Both the position numbers and the translations under genes were made by a program. 64,000 nt of DNA from Paraglaciecola chathamensis S18K6. Its GTDB lineage: Bacteria > Pseudomonadota > Gammaproteobacteria > Enterobacterales > Alteromonadaceae. The stretch spans positions 62,001 through 126,000 of the forward strand of contig BAEM01000056.1 in NCBI GenBank assembly GCA_000314955.1, in the 5' to 3' direction. The notes under the pieces were generated by a model. That model saw only the letters and a program-made list of their open reading frames with translations. It was not told the origin of the DNA and did not search any database. This document shows, piece after piece, positions 34,893 to 45,281 of the stretch. The number at the start of each line of letters is the position of its first letter. Positions within the stretch are counted from its first letter, which is position 1.

Positions 34893-36446
34893 TTAACGCA
34901 CCCAATCTAGGGTATCATCCTCAATTTTTCCAATATTGTCTGTTAGCATAGCGACAATGTTGGGATCGAACTGACTTGCGCTGCGCGCCTGCAAGTGTTC
35001 GAGCGTTTTTTGCACAGACCAAGCTTGGTTTTCAGCTGTCTCACTGCGCAGTATCGTGTACGCAACGGCAACCGCAACAATTCGCGAATATAAATGTATA
35101 TTCTCCCCTTGCAGACCATCTGGATAACCTTGACCATTCCAGTATTCATGATGCTCTTTGGCAATAATCGCAGCGACTTTAATCAAGGGCCGGTTTGAGC
35201 CTTTGAGTAATTGATAGCCAAACTCAGTATGCCGTTCAATTAACTGCACATCTTCAGGAGACAAGCTGTCTTGCTTATACAATGCGCGAGTGGGCGAGCA
35301 TAAATTCCCTACATTATGCAATGGCGCAGCAGAAGTCAGTAAGTTTAGCTGGATGTCGTCAAGGCCAAGTGCTTTGCCTAGGATACGACACGCTTTTACT
35401 GTACGAAAAATATAGTGCTCATTAATTTCATTGCCTTCGGTCGATTGGCTCAAGCGCTCTATCACTTCTCGCTGAGTATCTTCGATGTCTTTTGTCAGCA
35501 TGATATTGTCGAACGCAATTTGCACATTTTTCGAGAACATTTCGACTAACGTTTTTTGACCATCTGTTAATCGTTTCGGTAAGCCAGATAAATATAATAA
35601 AGAGCCACAACTGGTATTACTGTCACAATACGCCACAAGATACTCATCTGCATAAACTAAGGTTTTATCAATGAGTGCAACTCGGCAAGCTTCCAAATGC
35701 TCACCAGATAAAACAGCAGGCAATGCCTTACCTGCCGCTTGCTGGTATTCCCCTTGCCCGGTGAAGACAAATAAATTCTCTAAAGAGTGTTTTTGGTTAT
35801 TGGCAATGGGATGTGGGCCCGCCACTGCACACGTAAGATAAGCCGCGTTTCTGCTGCCTCCGAGCAAGGACGAGAGTTGTTGTACAATTCCCTGGATAAA
35901 GTTTTCCAATGAATGGGTTTGAAACAAGTTTGCGGACGCAGAAATAATTTTTTCAAGCCCAATGCGATTTTCGTCTATCGCAACAATGTCGCGATATGAA
36001 CGAAGTGCAGCAATGACCACGGTAAATAACTTCTGTGCAGTTAATTCGGTTTTCGATTTGTAGTCATTGATATCATAATTAATGATGACATCGCGTTCGG
36101 GGGCTTGGCCGGGTTGGCCTGTACGTAAAATAATACGAATGAAATGGTTGTTTGCTTCATTGCGAATAAAATCGGCTATTCTTAACCCTGCATCGTCCGT
36201 TTCCATTACAACATCTAACAGCACAACGGCGATATCTCGCTCTTTAAGCAAGACTTCCCTTGCTTGCTCACCATTAAATACACTGATGAATTCTAGGTTT
36301 CTATTTTGAAATTCAAAATCACTCAAAGCCAATTTAGTGACGGCGTGGATCTCTGGTTCGTCATCGACAATAAGGATCTTCCATGTGCCTTGATACTCTA
36401 CGCTTTCGTCTTCGTGGTCATCTGCAAATAACAACTCGTCGTTCAT
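34893..36446 (-). CDS. Response regulator with DUF3369 and degenerate HD-GYP domain
   Basis: 517 residues. Receiver domain ~23-150 with acidic D28/D29 (ILIVDDEPE) and phosphoacceptor D78 (VVLLDVVME). The middle region (~160-320) is DUF3369. C-terminal HD-GYP ~330-500: the first His (NEHYIF) and EHHEYWNGQGYP are kept, but HD is HN (APLHNVGN, ~375) and the later metal Asp is missing (AVAVAYTIL). It is therefore probably not an active cyclic-di-GMP phosphodiesterase, perhaps a binding or scaffold protein. It lies within the prmC-sirB2 neighbourhood; no histidine kinase is adjacent. Confidence 0.88.
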   Translation of the reverse strand: MNDELLFADDHEDESVEYQGTWKILIVDDEPEIHAVTKLALSDFEFQNRNLEFISVFNGEQAREVLLKERDIAVVLLDVVMETDDAGLRIADFIRNEANNHFIRIILRTGQPGQAPERDVIINYDINDYKSKTELTAQKLFTVVIAALRSYRDIVAIDENRIGLEKIISASANLFQTHSLENFIQGIVQQLSSLLGGSRNAAYLTCAVAGPHPIANNQKHSLENLFVFTGQGEYQQAAGKALPAVLSGEHLEACRVALIDKTLVYADEYLVAYCDSNTSCGSLLYLSGLPKRLTDGQKTLVEMFSKNVQIAFDNIMLTKDIEDTQREVIERLSQSTEGNEINEHYIFRTVKACRILGKALGLDDIQLNLLTSAAPLHNVGNLCSPTRALYKQDSLSPEDVQLIERHTEFGYQLLKGSNRPLIKVAAIIAKEHHEYWNGQGYPDGLQGENIHLYSRIVAVAVAYTILRSETAENQAWSVQKTLEHLQARSASQFDPNIVAMLTDNIGKIEDDTLDWVR

Positions 36447-36559
36447 TCATTCCTTCCCTTCGCATCTCCCGCGAATAACTTATTTGATTTCGTTGTACTT
36501 CTATATGCATGTCTAAAATAGTACGCTTTTCAAATAGTTGCAATCTTGCGACGATTTAA

Positions 36560-37423
36560 TTAAGCCTTGTAGCACCCCAGTGTTACTCGGGGATGGCCAT
36601 TTAAGTCGCTGACAGAACGCACTTGCTCGAAGCTATTTTCGCGCAACAGTGCTTGCACGCCTTGTGCTTGTAGGTGGCCATGTTCAAAGACCAGCCACGC
36701 ATTAGGCGCTAGGTATTCAATAGCGTTAGGAATAATAAAGCGAATATCGTCTAAACCGTCTTCGCCAGACGTTAACGCACTTGCAGGCTCAAAGCGCACA
36801 TCACCCTGTTGCAAATACACACTACTTTGTTCGACGTAAGGTGGATTACTCACAATAAGATCGAATGAAGCTGCGCTGAGATTTGAAAACCAGTCACTTT
36901 GCGTGAAGCGCACATGGGGCAGCTTATTTGCCTGACCGTTTTGTTTTGCAAGAGCCACTGCATCTGCGTTTTTGTCTATCCCGGCTACCTGCCAGTCTGG
37001 TTTTTCACTGGCTAAAGCAAGAGCAATTGCGCCAGTACCTGTGCCTAAATCCAGTACGTTGGCTTCATTATTCAGCGGGAGATCAAGCGCCGTTTCGACA
37101 AGTAATTCGGTTTCGGGGCGAGGAATTAAGGTGGCAGGTGATACCTGTAAACGCAAACTCCAAAAATCGCGATAACCAAGAAGGTACGCTACAGGATGAC
37201 CTTGTTTACGTTTTTCCACTAGATGCTCAAAGGCACGCAATTGCGCCGCATCGAGTGGTTTTTCTGGCCAAGTCATTAAATACACTGTGTTGCATTGTAA
37301 CACTTGGCACATCAGCAGCCGGCTGTCCGTCGCCGCGCTGTCGCTATCTTTAAGCTGTTCTTTAGCAAATGCTAACTGCTCAGCGATACTATTTTTCCCT
37401 TGAGCAGCAGACATTGTACTCAT
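36560..37423 (-). CDS. prmC: Release factor glutamine methyltransferase
   Basis: 287 residues. SAM site VLDLGTGTGAIALALA and catalytic NPPY in DLIVSNPPYVEQ; N-terminal helical domain with RDFWSLRLQVSPATLIPRPETELL. It methylates the Gln of the GGQ motif in release factors. Five bases downstream of prfA, its substrate's gene, so co-expressed. Confidence 0.96.
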   Translation of the reverse strand: MSTMSAAQGKNSIAEQLAFAKEQLKDSDSAATDSRLLMCQVLQCNTVYLMTWPEKPLDAAQLRAFEHLVEKRKQGHPVAYLLGYRDFWSLRLQVSPATLIPRPETELLVETALDLPLNNEANVLDLGTGTGAIALALASEKPDWQVAGIDKNADAVALAKQNGQANKLPHVRFTQSDWFSNLSAASFDLIVSNPPYVEQSSVYLQQGDVRFEPASALTSGEDGLDDIRFIIPNAIEYLAPNAWLVFEHGHLQAQGVQALLRENSFEQVRSVSDLNGHPRVTLGCYKA

Positions 37424-37428
37424 TGGCT

Positions 37429-38517
37429 TTAACCTTCGTCAGACAATGACGCTAATAAGTCAGCTTGATGCTCTTGACGAATAGGTTCAAGCACAGCGTC
37501 TAAATCCCCCGCCACCACATCATCTAAGCGATATAAAGTGAGGTTAATACGGTGGTCGGTTACTCGCCCTTGAGGGAAATTATAGGTACGAATACGCTCA
37601 GAACGATCGCCACTGGCCACTAAGTTTCGTCTGGTTGACGTTTCTTCTGCTTGACGCTTTTCTTCTTCGAGTTGATTCAAGCGCGACTGTAATACCGCCA
37701 TGGCTTTGGCGCGGTTTTTATGTTGCGAACGCTCGTCTTGACACTCTACCACTATGCCAGATGGAACGTGAGTGATGCGTATGGCCGAGTCTGTTTTGTT
37801 AACGTGCTGACCACCTGCGCCTGATGCGCGAAACGTATCAATTTTAAGATCGGCTTTGTTCACTTCAATCGCTTCAGATTCAGCCACTTCAGGCATCACC
37901 ACGACGGTACATGCTGAGGTATGAATACGCCCTTGAGATTCTGTTTCTGGCACTCGCTGCACGCGGTGTCCACCAGATTCAAATTTGAGGATACCGTACG
38001 CGCCATCACCAATGATATTGGCAATCACTTCTTTGTAACCGCCGTGATCGCCTTCGTTCATCGTCACGACTTCCACTTTCCAGCGCCGAGCTTCAGCATA
38101 ACGGCTATACATGCGGAACAGATCACCGGCGAAAATCGCCGCCTCGTCACCGCCTGCCCCAGCACGAATTTCAACAAAGCAGTTACTTTCGTCGTTAGGA
38201 TCTTTGGGCAACAATAATATTTGCAATTCGTCTTCGTACTGCTCGATAGCAAGCTTGGATGATTTGTATTCCTCTTGCGCCATTTCACGCATTTCAGGAT
38301 CACTTTCTTGCATCATTTCCTGCGCGGACTCAAAGTCTTGCTGGGCACTTTGATAATCGGCGAAACATTTCACCACACCTTCAAGTTGCGAATACTCTTT
38401 AGTTAATGCGCGATATTTGTCTTGATCGGCGATAATCTCAGGCTGGCTCACAAGCGCCTGCACTTCTTCAAAGCGTTCGGTTAACGACTCTAATTTACGT
38501 TGAACTGATTCTTTCAT
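37429..38517 (-). CDS. prfA: Peptide chain release factor 1
   Basis: 362 residues, normal length. GGQ motif in [20 protein letters not shown]-terminal coiled helices and [23 protein letters not shown] are typical of RF1. Recognises UAA and UAG stops. Lies between hemA and prmC in the conserved order, 84 bp after hemA. Confidence 0.97.
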   Translation of the reverse strand: MKESVQRKLESLTERFEEVQALVSQPEIIADQDKYRALTKEYSQLEGVVKCFADYQSAQQDFESAQEMMQESDPEMREMAQEEYKSSKLAIEQYEDELQILLLPKDPNDESNCFVEIRAGAGGDEAAIFAGDLFRMYSRYAEARRWKVEVVTMNEGDHGGYKEVIANIIGDGAYGILKFESGGHRVQRVPETESQGRIHTSACTVVVMPEVAESEAIEVNKADLKIDTFRASGAGGQHVNKTDSAIRITHVPSGIVVECQDERSQHKNRAKAMAVLQSRLNQLEEEKRQAEETSTRRNLVASGDRSERIRTYNFPQGRVTDHRINLTLYRLDDVVAGDLDAVLEPIRQEHQADLLASLSDEG

Positions 38518-38601
38518 GTTATTCCTGTAAGCCCCTTATTTTACATTGCAGCTGCTGGCTCATACTGAGCATTCGCGCGAGCCTTAAAGGGGTAAATGAA
38601 G

Positions 38602-39873
38602 TTACTTAGATGAGTCGCTTGCGCGCGCTAATCCTAGCGCGTCCTGCAATAGACTCATATTTTTATTATCTTGCTGCATCGCAGCTTTTTTCAGTGCTTT
38701 GGTTGGCGCATGTATTAACGAATTCGTCAGTTTATTTGCCAACTCTTTGATCACTTGTTCTGCTTCTTTGCCATCCGCTAATTGATTAAGCGCCTTAGCA
38801 ACAAGTGTATCCCGTTGATTTTCACTTTGTTGACGAAAATCGCGTAATACATCAATCGACGTTTGCCCTTGGCGCCACTGCAAATATTGTTGAGCTTGTT
38901 GGTCAATCATTTGCTCTGCTTGTAAAGCAGCGTGTTGACGTGACTCAAGGTTTTTTTCGACGATTTGTTGTAAGTCATCCACCGTATATAGATATGCGTC
39001 ATCTAATTCGCCGACTTCTGCTTCGATATCCCGAGGAACCGCCAAATCAACTAAGAACATCGGTTTATGTCGTCTGTCTTTTAACGCTCGTTCAACCAAC
39101 CCTTTTCCAAGTATGGGCAACTGGCTGGCGGTAGAGCTAATAACGATATCAGCGTCTTTTAAGTGATGTGGTATTTGCGTCAGCGTTAAAGTGCTTGCTC
39201 CTAATGGTTTAGCAATCGCTTCAGCTCTGGCCAAGGTTCTATTGGCGACACTGAGTGACTCAACACCTTGTTCGTGCATATGCTTAGCCACAAGCTCAAT
39301 GGTTTCACCGGCACCGATAAGTAATACATTGCTTTTCTTCAGTGAAGAAAATATATGCTTGGCTAATTGCACCGACGCATAAGCAACAGATACTGCATTA
39401 GAGCCGATATCTGTTTCGCTGCGCACCCGTTTTGCCACTGAAAAAGTCTGCTGAAACAAGCGTTCAAAATCACTTTTGATGACACCTGAATCTTTGGCGC
39501 TGACGAAGGCTTGCTTCACTTGTCCAAGAATTTGCGGTTCACCTAAAATCAATGAATCTAATCCGCAGGCCACACGCATAATGTGTTTAATCGCATCGTC
39601 TTGCTGATAAATATAACTATTGAGGCCTAATTCATCTGCTTTAGCTTGATGAAATTCAGCTAACCATTTTGTTAACGCAGCACCGGTCAAATTTTCTGCT
39701 TGTGCGTATATCTCTGTTCGATTGCAGGTAGAAACAATCACAGATTCATCGGCCCCTGTATTAAGGGCTAACGATTTAAGGGCTTCAACCATAGCATCCG
39801 GTGAAAAGGCGACTTTTTCGCGCAATTCTACTGGTGCGGTTTTATGGTTAATCCCAAAGGCAATTAAGGTCAT
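38602..39873 (-). CDS. hemA: Glutamyl-tRNA reductase
   Basis: 423 residues. Catalytic cysteine in VIVSTCNRTEIYAQ; CGLDSLILGEPQILGQVKQ and NADPH domain VLLIGAGETIELVAKH. It converts Glu-tRNA to glutamate semialdehyde, the first step of haem synthesis by the C5 route. First gene of the hemA-prfA-prmC cluster, divergent from lolB across about 90-125 bp. Confidence 0.97.
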   Translation of the reverse strand: MTLIAFGINHKTAPVELREKVAFSPDAMVEALKSLALNTGADESVIVSTCNRTEIYAQAENLTGAALTKWLAEFHQAKADELGLNSYIYQQDDAIKHIMRVACGLDSLILGEPQILGQVKQAFVSAKDSGVIKSDFERLFQQTFSVAKRVRSETDIGSNAVSVAYASVQLAKHIFSSLKKSNVLLIGAGETIELVAKHMHEQGVESLSVANRTLARAEAIAKPLGASTLTLTQIPHHLKDADIVISSTASQLPILGKGLVERALKDRRHKPMFLVDLAVPRDIEAEVGELDDAYLYTVDDLQQIVEKNLESRQHAALQAEQMIDQQAQQYLQWRQGQTSIDVLRDFRQQSENQRDTLVAKALNQLADGKEAEQVIKELANKLTNSLIHAPTKALKKAAMQQDNKNMSLLQDALGLARASDSSK

Positions 39874-39998
39874 GCAGATTACAGCTTTTTCATTAAACGG
39901 TGTTAAGGCCAGATCAGGGCGGCATTGTACGCAAAAGGTAAAACTATTGAAAGCACCCTGCTATGTATGTTCCTATAGCCGCCTTTGATATTACTAGT

Positions 39999-40619
39999 AT
40001 GGTGGCTGTGAGCGTGCGTTCAACAATACATTTCGTATTACTTATACTTACTGCGGTTTTACTTAGCGCCTGTGCCACTCCTCCGCCTGCCCCAATTCAG
40101 GTGAACAGCCAAGCACATCAAGCAAGCTTACAAAATACTCAGCAGTGGACATTAAAAGGCCGAATGGCATTTAAGAGCCCCGACGATAAGTTCAGCGCCA
40201 ACGTAAACTGGCAACAAATACAAGACAGTTACCATCTTTCACTGAATACCATGTTGGGTATTAATATCTTGTCCATGCATGGGGATGATGTTTCCGTTGA
40301 ATTAGACGCTGACGGCGAGCACTACCAAGATACCGATGCCAGCCACCTTATTTGGCGTATTACCGGCTGGCAAATTCCAGTGTCACAATTTCCATTTTGG
40401 ATAAAAGGCCAGGCCGCCCCTAAAGATGAGGCGATTTATGCCCAAAGCGGTGTCATCGACCAATTAATTCCCCGTTGTGAAAACTGTAACGGTTGGCTAA
40501 TAAGCTACAAAGATTATCAGAAAGTGGACGACATTTGGCTGCCACATAATATAAAACTGAATAACCCCATGCTGGGGAACCAAATTCTTATCAGAGTAAA
40601 TCAATGGATCAAACAATAG
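39999..40619 (+). CDS. lolB: Outer-membrane lipoprotein LolB
   Basis: About 206 residues, matching E. coli LolB in length. Signal peptide and lipobox STIHFVLLILTAVLLSAC; WTLKGRMAFKSPDDKFSANVNWQQ is the LolB core. It inserts lipoproteins into the outer membrane. The frame is open to 39963; ATG 39999 gives a normal signal peptide, though no strong ribosome site is visible, so GTG starts just downstream are possible. Overlaps ispE by 16 bp; the lolB-ispE-prs order is conserved. Confidence 0.92.
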   Translation: MVAVSVRSTIHFVLLILTAVLLSACATPPPAPIQVNSQAHQASLQNTQQWTLKGRMAFKSPDDKFSANVNWQQIQDSYHLSLNTMLGINILSMHGDDVSVELDADGEHYQDTDASHLIWRITGWQIPVSQFPFWIKGQAAPKDEAIYAQSGVIDQLIPRCENCNGWLISYKDYQKVDDIWLPHNIKLNNPMLGNQILIRVNQWIKQ

Positions 40620-41464
40620 ATTGGTGGCCTAGCCCCGCTAAACTGAATCTCTTCTTGCACATTAACGGGCGCTACCCTAACGGCTACCATAAATTACAAA
40701 GCCTATTTCAGCTATTAGATAAAGGCGATGAGTTAGCTTTTTCAATCACGCCTCACAGTGATATTGAATTACTCACGCCCATCGAAGGGGTAGCCAATGA
40801 AGACAACTTGATTGTTAAAGCTGCCCGTTTACTGCAAGCTCATACAAATTGCCAGCAAGGCTGTCAGATTCAATTACGCAAAGTATTGCCTATGGGCGGT
40901 GGCATTGGTGGCGGTTCGTCGAATGCAGCCACCACATTAATTGCCCTTAACTATTTATGGAAATGTAACTTAAGCCTGACAGAACTCGCTAAATTAGGCT
41001 TAGTACTGGGTGCGGATGTGCCGGTTTTTGTTATGGGTAACACTGCGTTTGCCCAAGGGGTTGGTGAGCAGCTTACACCTGCTAGCCTTGCTCAAAAGCA
41101 CTATTTAGTAGTGTTTCCGCAGTGCCACGTATCAACCGCAGAAGTCTTTAACGCTCCTGAACTGCCGAGAAATACACCAGTTATATCTTGGCAAGAGTAT
41201 GATTTTGACCAAACCCATAATGACTGTCAGCAATTAGTCTGCAATCGCTTTGAGAATGTTGCAAATACATTACGCTGGTTGTTAGAATACGCGCCGTCTC
41301 GAATGACAGGCACAGGTGCTTGTTTATTTGCGGTCTTTACCAGTAACCAAGAAGCAGAAAATGTACTCGCTAACTTACCATCAGGTTGCTCAGGTTTTGT
41401 CGCTAAAGGGGTCGATGTGTCTCCTGTGCATGACAAATTAGCGCACCTAGATAGTATTAGCTAG
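40604..41464 (+). CDS. ispE: 4-diphosphocytidyl-2-C-methyl-D-erythritol kinase
   Basis: 286 residues of the GHMP kinase family. WWPSPAKLNLFLHINGRY at the N-terminus and the ATP site LPMGGGIGGGSSNAATTL are diagnostic. It acts in the MEP isoprenoid pathway. Begins inside lolB (16-bp overlap) and is followed by tRNA-Gln. Confidence 0.96.
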   Translation: MDQTIDWWPSPAKLNLFLHINGRYPNGYHKLQSLFQLLDKGDELAFSITPHSDIELLTPIEGVANEDNLIVKAARLLQAHTNCQQGCQIQLRKVLPMGGGIGGGSSNAATTLIALNYLWKCNLSLTELAKLGLVLGADVPVFVMGNTAFAQGVGEQLTPASLAQKHYLVVFPQCHVSTAEVFNAPELPRNTPVISWQEYDFDQTHNDCQQLVCNRFENVANTLRWLLEYAPSRMTGTGACLFAVFTSNQEAENVLANLPSGCSGFVAKGVDVSPVHDKLAHLDSIS

Positions 41465-41519
41465 CGCAAGTAAAACGCGTATTTACGCGGCGAAAGGTTA
41501 TATTAATACAGAGTATTTT

Positions 41520-41594
41520 TGGGATATCGCCAAGTGGTAAGGCAACGGGTTTTGATCCCGTCATTCGTTGGTTCGAATCCAGCTATCCCAGCCA
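41520..41594 (+). tRNA. tRNA-Gln (TTG)
   Basis: 75 bases including an encoded CCA. Acceptor TGGGATA pairs with TATCCCA; anticodon stem ACGGG/CCCGT encloses TTTTGAT with anticodon TTG; T arm GTTGG-TTCGAAT-CCAGC. Placed between ispE and prs, an arrangement known in other gammaproteobacteria. Identical in sequence to the two tRNA-Gln genes near 50.2 kb. Confidence 0.97.
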
Positions 41595-41624
41595 TTTTCA
41601 CTTTTACGCACTGAGGAATTTAAC

Positions 41625-42572
41625 GTGCCAGACATGAAGCTTTTCGCTGGAAACGCAGTACCTGAACTTGCACAGAAAGTAGCCGATAGGCTCTACACCA
41701 AACTTGGTCACGCCAGTGTTGGGCGCTTTAGCGATGGGGAGATCAGCGTAGAAGTACATGAAAATGTGCGCGGCTCAGACGTCTTTATTATTCAATCAAC
41801 ATGTGCGCCTACGAATGACAACTTAATGGAATTGATTGTAATGATCGATGCCTTTCGTCGTGCATCAGCAGGTCGTATTACTGCGGTTATTCCTTATTTT
41901 GGTTATGCCCGTCAAGACCGTCGTGTACGTTCTGCCCGTGTACCTATTACCGCAAAAGTTGTTGCAGATTTCTTATCAAACGTCGGCGTTGACCGTGTAT
42001 TGACTATTGATTTGCATGCCGAGCAAATTCAAGGCTTTTTCGATGTACCTGTTGATAACGCCTTCGGTACACCGATTTTATTAGACGATATGCGTCGTCG
42101 TAATATCGAAAACCCAGTGGTTGTATCACCAGATATTGGCGGTGTGGTACGTGCTCGTGCTGTTGCTAAACTGCTGAACGACACTGACCTTGCTATTATT
42201 GATAAACGTCGTCCTAAAGCGAACGTTGCTCAGGTCATGCATATCATCGGTGACGTACAAGACCGCGACTGCATCATAGTTGACGATATGATTGATACTG
42301 GCGGCACACTCGCTAAAGCAGCGGAAGCACTAAAAGCCCATGGCGCGAAAAACGTTTTCGCCTACGCAACCCATGCGATCTTCTCTGGCAATGCAGCACA
42401 GAACTTACGTGATTCTGTTATCGATGAAATTATCATTACCGACAGTATTCCCCTTAGTCCTGAAATCAAGGCATTAGATAAAGTGAAGCAATTGACCTTA
42501 TCAAACATGCTTGCTGAAGCAATTCGCCGAGTTAGCAATGAAGAATCTATTTCAGCGATGTTTGAGTATTAG
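41625..42572 (+). CDS. prs: Ribose-phosphate pyrophosphokinase
   Basis: 315 residues, the E. coli length. Starts at GTG 41625 ([11 protein letters not shown]), as in E. coli, with a GAGGA site; the longer open frame to 41568 runs through the tRNA and is rejected. The PRPP-binding motif is in [19 protein letters not shown], and [17 protein letters not shown] is typical. It makes PRPP for nucleotide, histidine and tryptophan synthesis. Followed by a strong terminator. Confidence 0.97.
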   Translation: MPDMKLFAGNAVPELAQKVADRLYTKLGHASVGRFSDGEISVEVHENVRGSDVFIIQSTCAPTNDNLMELIVMIDAFRRASAGRITAVIPYFGYARQDRRVRSARVPITAKVVADFLSNVGVDRVLTIDLHAEQIQGFFDVPVDNAFGTPILLDDMRRRNIENPVVVSPDIGGVVRARAVAKLLNDTDLAIIDKRRPKANVAQVMHIIGDVQDRDCIIVDDMIDTGGTLAKAAEALKAHGAKNVFAYATHAIFSGNAAQNLRDSVIDEIIITDSIPLSPEIKALDKVKQLTLSNMLAEAIRRVSNEESISAMFEY

Positions 42573-42599
42573 GCTCTCATTCTTAAATTTGATTCATTA

Positions 42600-42624
42600 A
42601 GCCGCTTTTAAAGCGGCTTTTTTG
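42600..42624 (+). terminator. Rho-independent terminator after prs
   Basis: AAGCCGCTTT pairs with AAAGCGGCTT almost without a loop (in practice a shorter stem), followed by TTTT and then GTGTTTTTT. Confidence 0.85.
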
Positions 42625-42710
42625 TGTTTTTTATTCCGCGCTCCATAAGTCTCTGCATTTGGTACATAACTTGCCCCATTAAGTTACCGTTAAACGACTG
42701 TGGAAAGTTT

Positions 42711-43796
42711 ATGGAAGATGTATGGCAGTTCATCCCCTACCCCTGGCTGATTGTTGGCGGATTGGTCAGCATCAGTGTTACTGGCATGTACCTAGTCAAA
42801 CGCTTCGTATTGGTGCAATTGCAAAGCATAAAACGCAGCGAAGGGCGGCACGTCACTAGTATCTTGCTCAATTCACTGAGTAAACCCCTGAGTATATTTA
42901 TTCTCGTGTTAAATATTTACCTACTGCAATACTTATTACTCAAGCACGAGTTGATAGCTGATCAATATAACAAACAGGTAGATATCACAGCGCAGATAGG
43001 GATTATTATTGCATTGTTGGTATTTGCAGAGCGATTCTGCAACCAGCTAGTCGTCAGTTACGCAGACTCCTCAGACGTTTTGCGCAATAGTCAAAGTATC
43101 ATTCGCGGTACCAGTAAACTGCTCATTATCAGCATTGGTAGCTTAGTCATTTTAGGCACGCTAGGAATATCAATTACCCCGATTGTGGCATCACTAGGCA
43201 TTACCTCACTTGCAGTGGCGCTCGCCTTACAGCCCACTCTAGAGAACTTCTTTTCTGGCGTGCAACTGGTGATTGATAAACCCATACGTGTCGGTGATTT
43301 TGTTGAACTCGACTCAGGTGAGCAAGGGTTCGTTGAGAAAATAGGATGGCGTTCAACCTGGATAAAGATGCTTCCTAACAATATCGTCGTCATGCCAAAC
43401 AGCATATTGTCACAATCTAAGGTGATCAATTATTACTACCCTGAAAAAGAATTATCAGTACCTGTCGATGTAGGTGTGCATTATGATTCCGACCTTGAAC
43501 ACGTGGAACGCGTGACGTTAGAGGTGGCTAAGGAGATCTTGCACAGTCATAAATGGGGCATCAGTGATTACGACACCTTTGTGGTATTTCATACCTTTGA
43601 CAGTTCAAGTATCAACTTTACTGTGATGCTTAGGGCCGAGGAATACTTCAATCGATTTTTCATCAAATCTGCCTTTATCAAAGCATTACATGCACGCTAT
43701 CGCCAAGAGGGTATTGTTATTCCGTATCCTATTCGCGCGATAAACACAGAACAAGAAAAAGCAGAGCCCAGTAATCGTAACACGGCCCCGCCCTAG
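42711..43796 (+). CDS. MscS-family mechanosensitive ion channel
   Basis: About 361 residues with four N-terminal membrane segments and the pore helix/beta domain: GTLGISITPIVASLGITSLAVALALQ, ENFFSGVQLVIDKPIRVGDFVEL and PNSILSQSKVINYY are typical of MscS. Acts in the inner membrane to release solutes on osmotic downshift. ATG 42711 (MEDVWQFIPYPW) has GGAAAG upstream; the frame to 42624 lies in the prs terminator and is not used. Confidence 0.9.
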   Translation: MEDVWQFIPYPWLIVGGLVSISVTGMYLVKRFVLVQLQSIKRSEGRHVTSILLNSLSKPLSIFILVLNIYLLQYLLLKHELIADQYNKQVDITAQIGIIIALLVFAERFCNQLVVSYADSSDVLRNSQSIIRGTSKLLIISIGSLVILGTLGISITPIVASLGITSLAVALALQPTLENFFSGVQLVIDKPIRVGDFVELDSGEQGFVEKIGWRSTWIKMLPNNIVVMPNSILSQSKVINYYYPEKELSVPVDVGVHYDSDLEHVERVTLEVAKEILHSHKWGISDYDTFVVFHTFDSSSINFTVMLRAEEYFNRFFIKSAFIKALHARYRQEGIVIPYPIRAINTEQEKAEPSNRNTAPP

Positions 43797-44005
43797 GCTT
43801 CTTTAACTGACGTAGGGAATAAAACGCAGTGCTGGAACAATCGAAAGAGATCTTTCTTGTTAACCGCCCACGCCAATGGTAATATTCGCCGCCCTTTTTA
43901 TGGGGCTGCAAGTTTTCTTGTCATATTGGCATGTTAATTTAGCGAACATAGTAGATTTTGGTCGCAGAAATCTACACTTAATTACTTACTTATTGGAGTT
44001 ATCTC

Positions 44006-44647
44006 ATGTCTGAAGGAATTTTCACTCTAGACGCAGAAGTCCGTACTGATTTAGGGAAAGGTGCGAGCCGCCGCCTACGTCACGAAGACAAAGTACCTGC
44101 TGTATTATACGGCCTAGGTAAAGAAGCCGTTTCTTTAACTTTGTCTCACAACAAAGTTTTCCAAGCGCAAGAATTCGAAGCTTTTTACTCTCACGTTCTT
44201 ACCTTGAACGTAGACGGTAAAAAAGTTGAAGCCGTTGTTAAAGACATGCAACGTCACCCGTTCAAGCCTCGTGTAACTCACTTGGATTTTTTACGTGTTG
44301 ATGCGAAGCAAGCTCTTCAAACAAACGTACCTTTACACTTCGTAAACGAAGACAAAGCTGAGTCTATTAAAACACTTGGCGGTCACGCTGAGCACCACAT
44401 GGTTGACGTAGAAATTAGCTGTTTGCCAAATGACTTGCCAGAGTTTATCGAAGTTGACGTTGCTAACGTTGAGCTAGGTCAGACTCTTCACTTGTCAGAC
44501 ATCGCTCTTCCTGAAGGCGTAACGTCAGTTGAACTTGCTAAAGGCGAAGATCACGATCTAGCTGTAGTAACCGTTAAAACAGCCAAAGGCCCAAGCGTAG
44601 AATCTGCAGAAGATGATGCCGAAGGTGAAGAAGCTGCTGCGGAATAA
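44006..44647 (+). CDS. rplY: 50S ribosomal protein L25 (Ctc/TL5 long form)
   Basis: 213 residues: an N-terminal L25 5S-rRNA-binding domain ([29 protein letters not shown]) and a C-terminal Ctc-type domain, unlike the 94-residue E. coli L25. The acidic tail [15 protein letters not shown] is common in long forms. Preceded by a GGAG site at 43995. Five bases before pth, so one operon. The 209-bp leader 43797-44005 shows no gene. Confidence 0.96.
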   Translation: MSEGIFTLDAEVRTDLGKGASRRLRHEDKVPAVLYGLGKEAVSLTLSHNKVFQAQEFEAFYSHVLTLNVDGKKVEAVVKDMQRHPFKPRVTHLDFLRVDAKQALQTNVPLHFVNEDKAESIKTLGGHAEHHMVDVEISCLPNDLPEFIEVDVANVELGQTLHLSDIALPEGVTSVELAKGEDHDLAVVTVKTAKGPSVESAEDDAEGEEAAAE

Positions 44648-44652
44648 GTTGT

Positions 44653-45237
44653 TTGTCTAACATTCAACTGATTGTAGGCCTGGGTAATCCAGGCCTCGAA
44701 TACAAATACACCCGCCATAATGCCGGTACTTGGTTAGTCGAAAACCTCGCCCGGATGCACAATTGTACTCTGAGTTTACAAAGCAAGTTTTTTGGTTATA
44801 CCGGTCGGGTGACTATCGGTGGCCAAGATATTCGTTTACTCGTCCCTACCACTTATATGAATAAAAGTGGCCAAGCGGTTGCGGCACTGGCCGGATTCTA
44901 TCGCATTCCCCCTGAATCCATTTTAGTGGCCTATGATGAACTCGATTTGCCACCGGGCATCGCTAAATTTAAATTTGGCGGCAGTTCAAGCCAAAATGGT
45001 ATTCGCGATATAGTATCAAGCTTGGGAAATAACAAAGATTTTTATCGATTACGTGTAGGCATTGGCCACCCTGGCCACAAAGGCAAAGTGTCAGGTTATG
45101 TACTAGGCAAGGCCCCTGCAAAAGAACAAGAACAAATGGATGCCGCAATTGATGAAGGCGTTCGTTGTGTAGAAATACTAATTAAAGACGATTTGAAGAA
45201 AGCCATGAACCGGCTGCATTCATTCAAAGCAGAATAA
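44653..45237 (+). CDS. pth: Peptidyl-tRNA hydrolase
   Basis: 194 residues. Active-site His in [30 protein letters not shown] and [11 protein letters not shown] are family motifs. It frees tRNA from stalled peptidyl-tRNA. Starts with TTG at 44653, consistent with the family N-terminus. Followed by ychF after 44 bp, as in many gammaproteobacteria. Confidence 0.96.
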   Translation: MSNIQLIVGLGNPGLEYKYTRHNAGTWLVENLARMHNCTLSLQSKFFGYTGRVTIGGQDIRLLVPTTYMNKSGQAVAALAGFYRIPPESILVAYDELDLPPGIAKFKFGGSSSQNGIRDIVSSLGNNKDFYRLRVGIGHPGHKGKVSGYVLGKAPAKEQEQMDAAIDEGVRCVEILIKDDLKKAMNRLHSFKAE

Positions 45238-45281
45238 GCATATCAGTTAATACTGAGACTAAAGATAAAGAGGATCTAAAA

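Noticed and set aside
41568-41624. N-terminal extension of prs into the tRNA-Gln gene
   Set aside because: The family start, VPDMKLF at GTG 41625 with GAGGA, is clear and the extension overlaps a tRNA.
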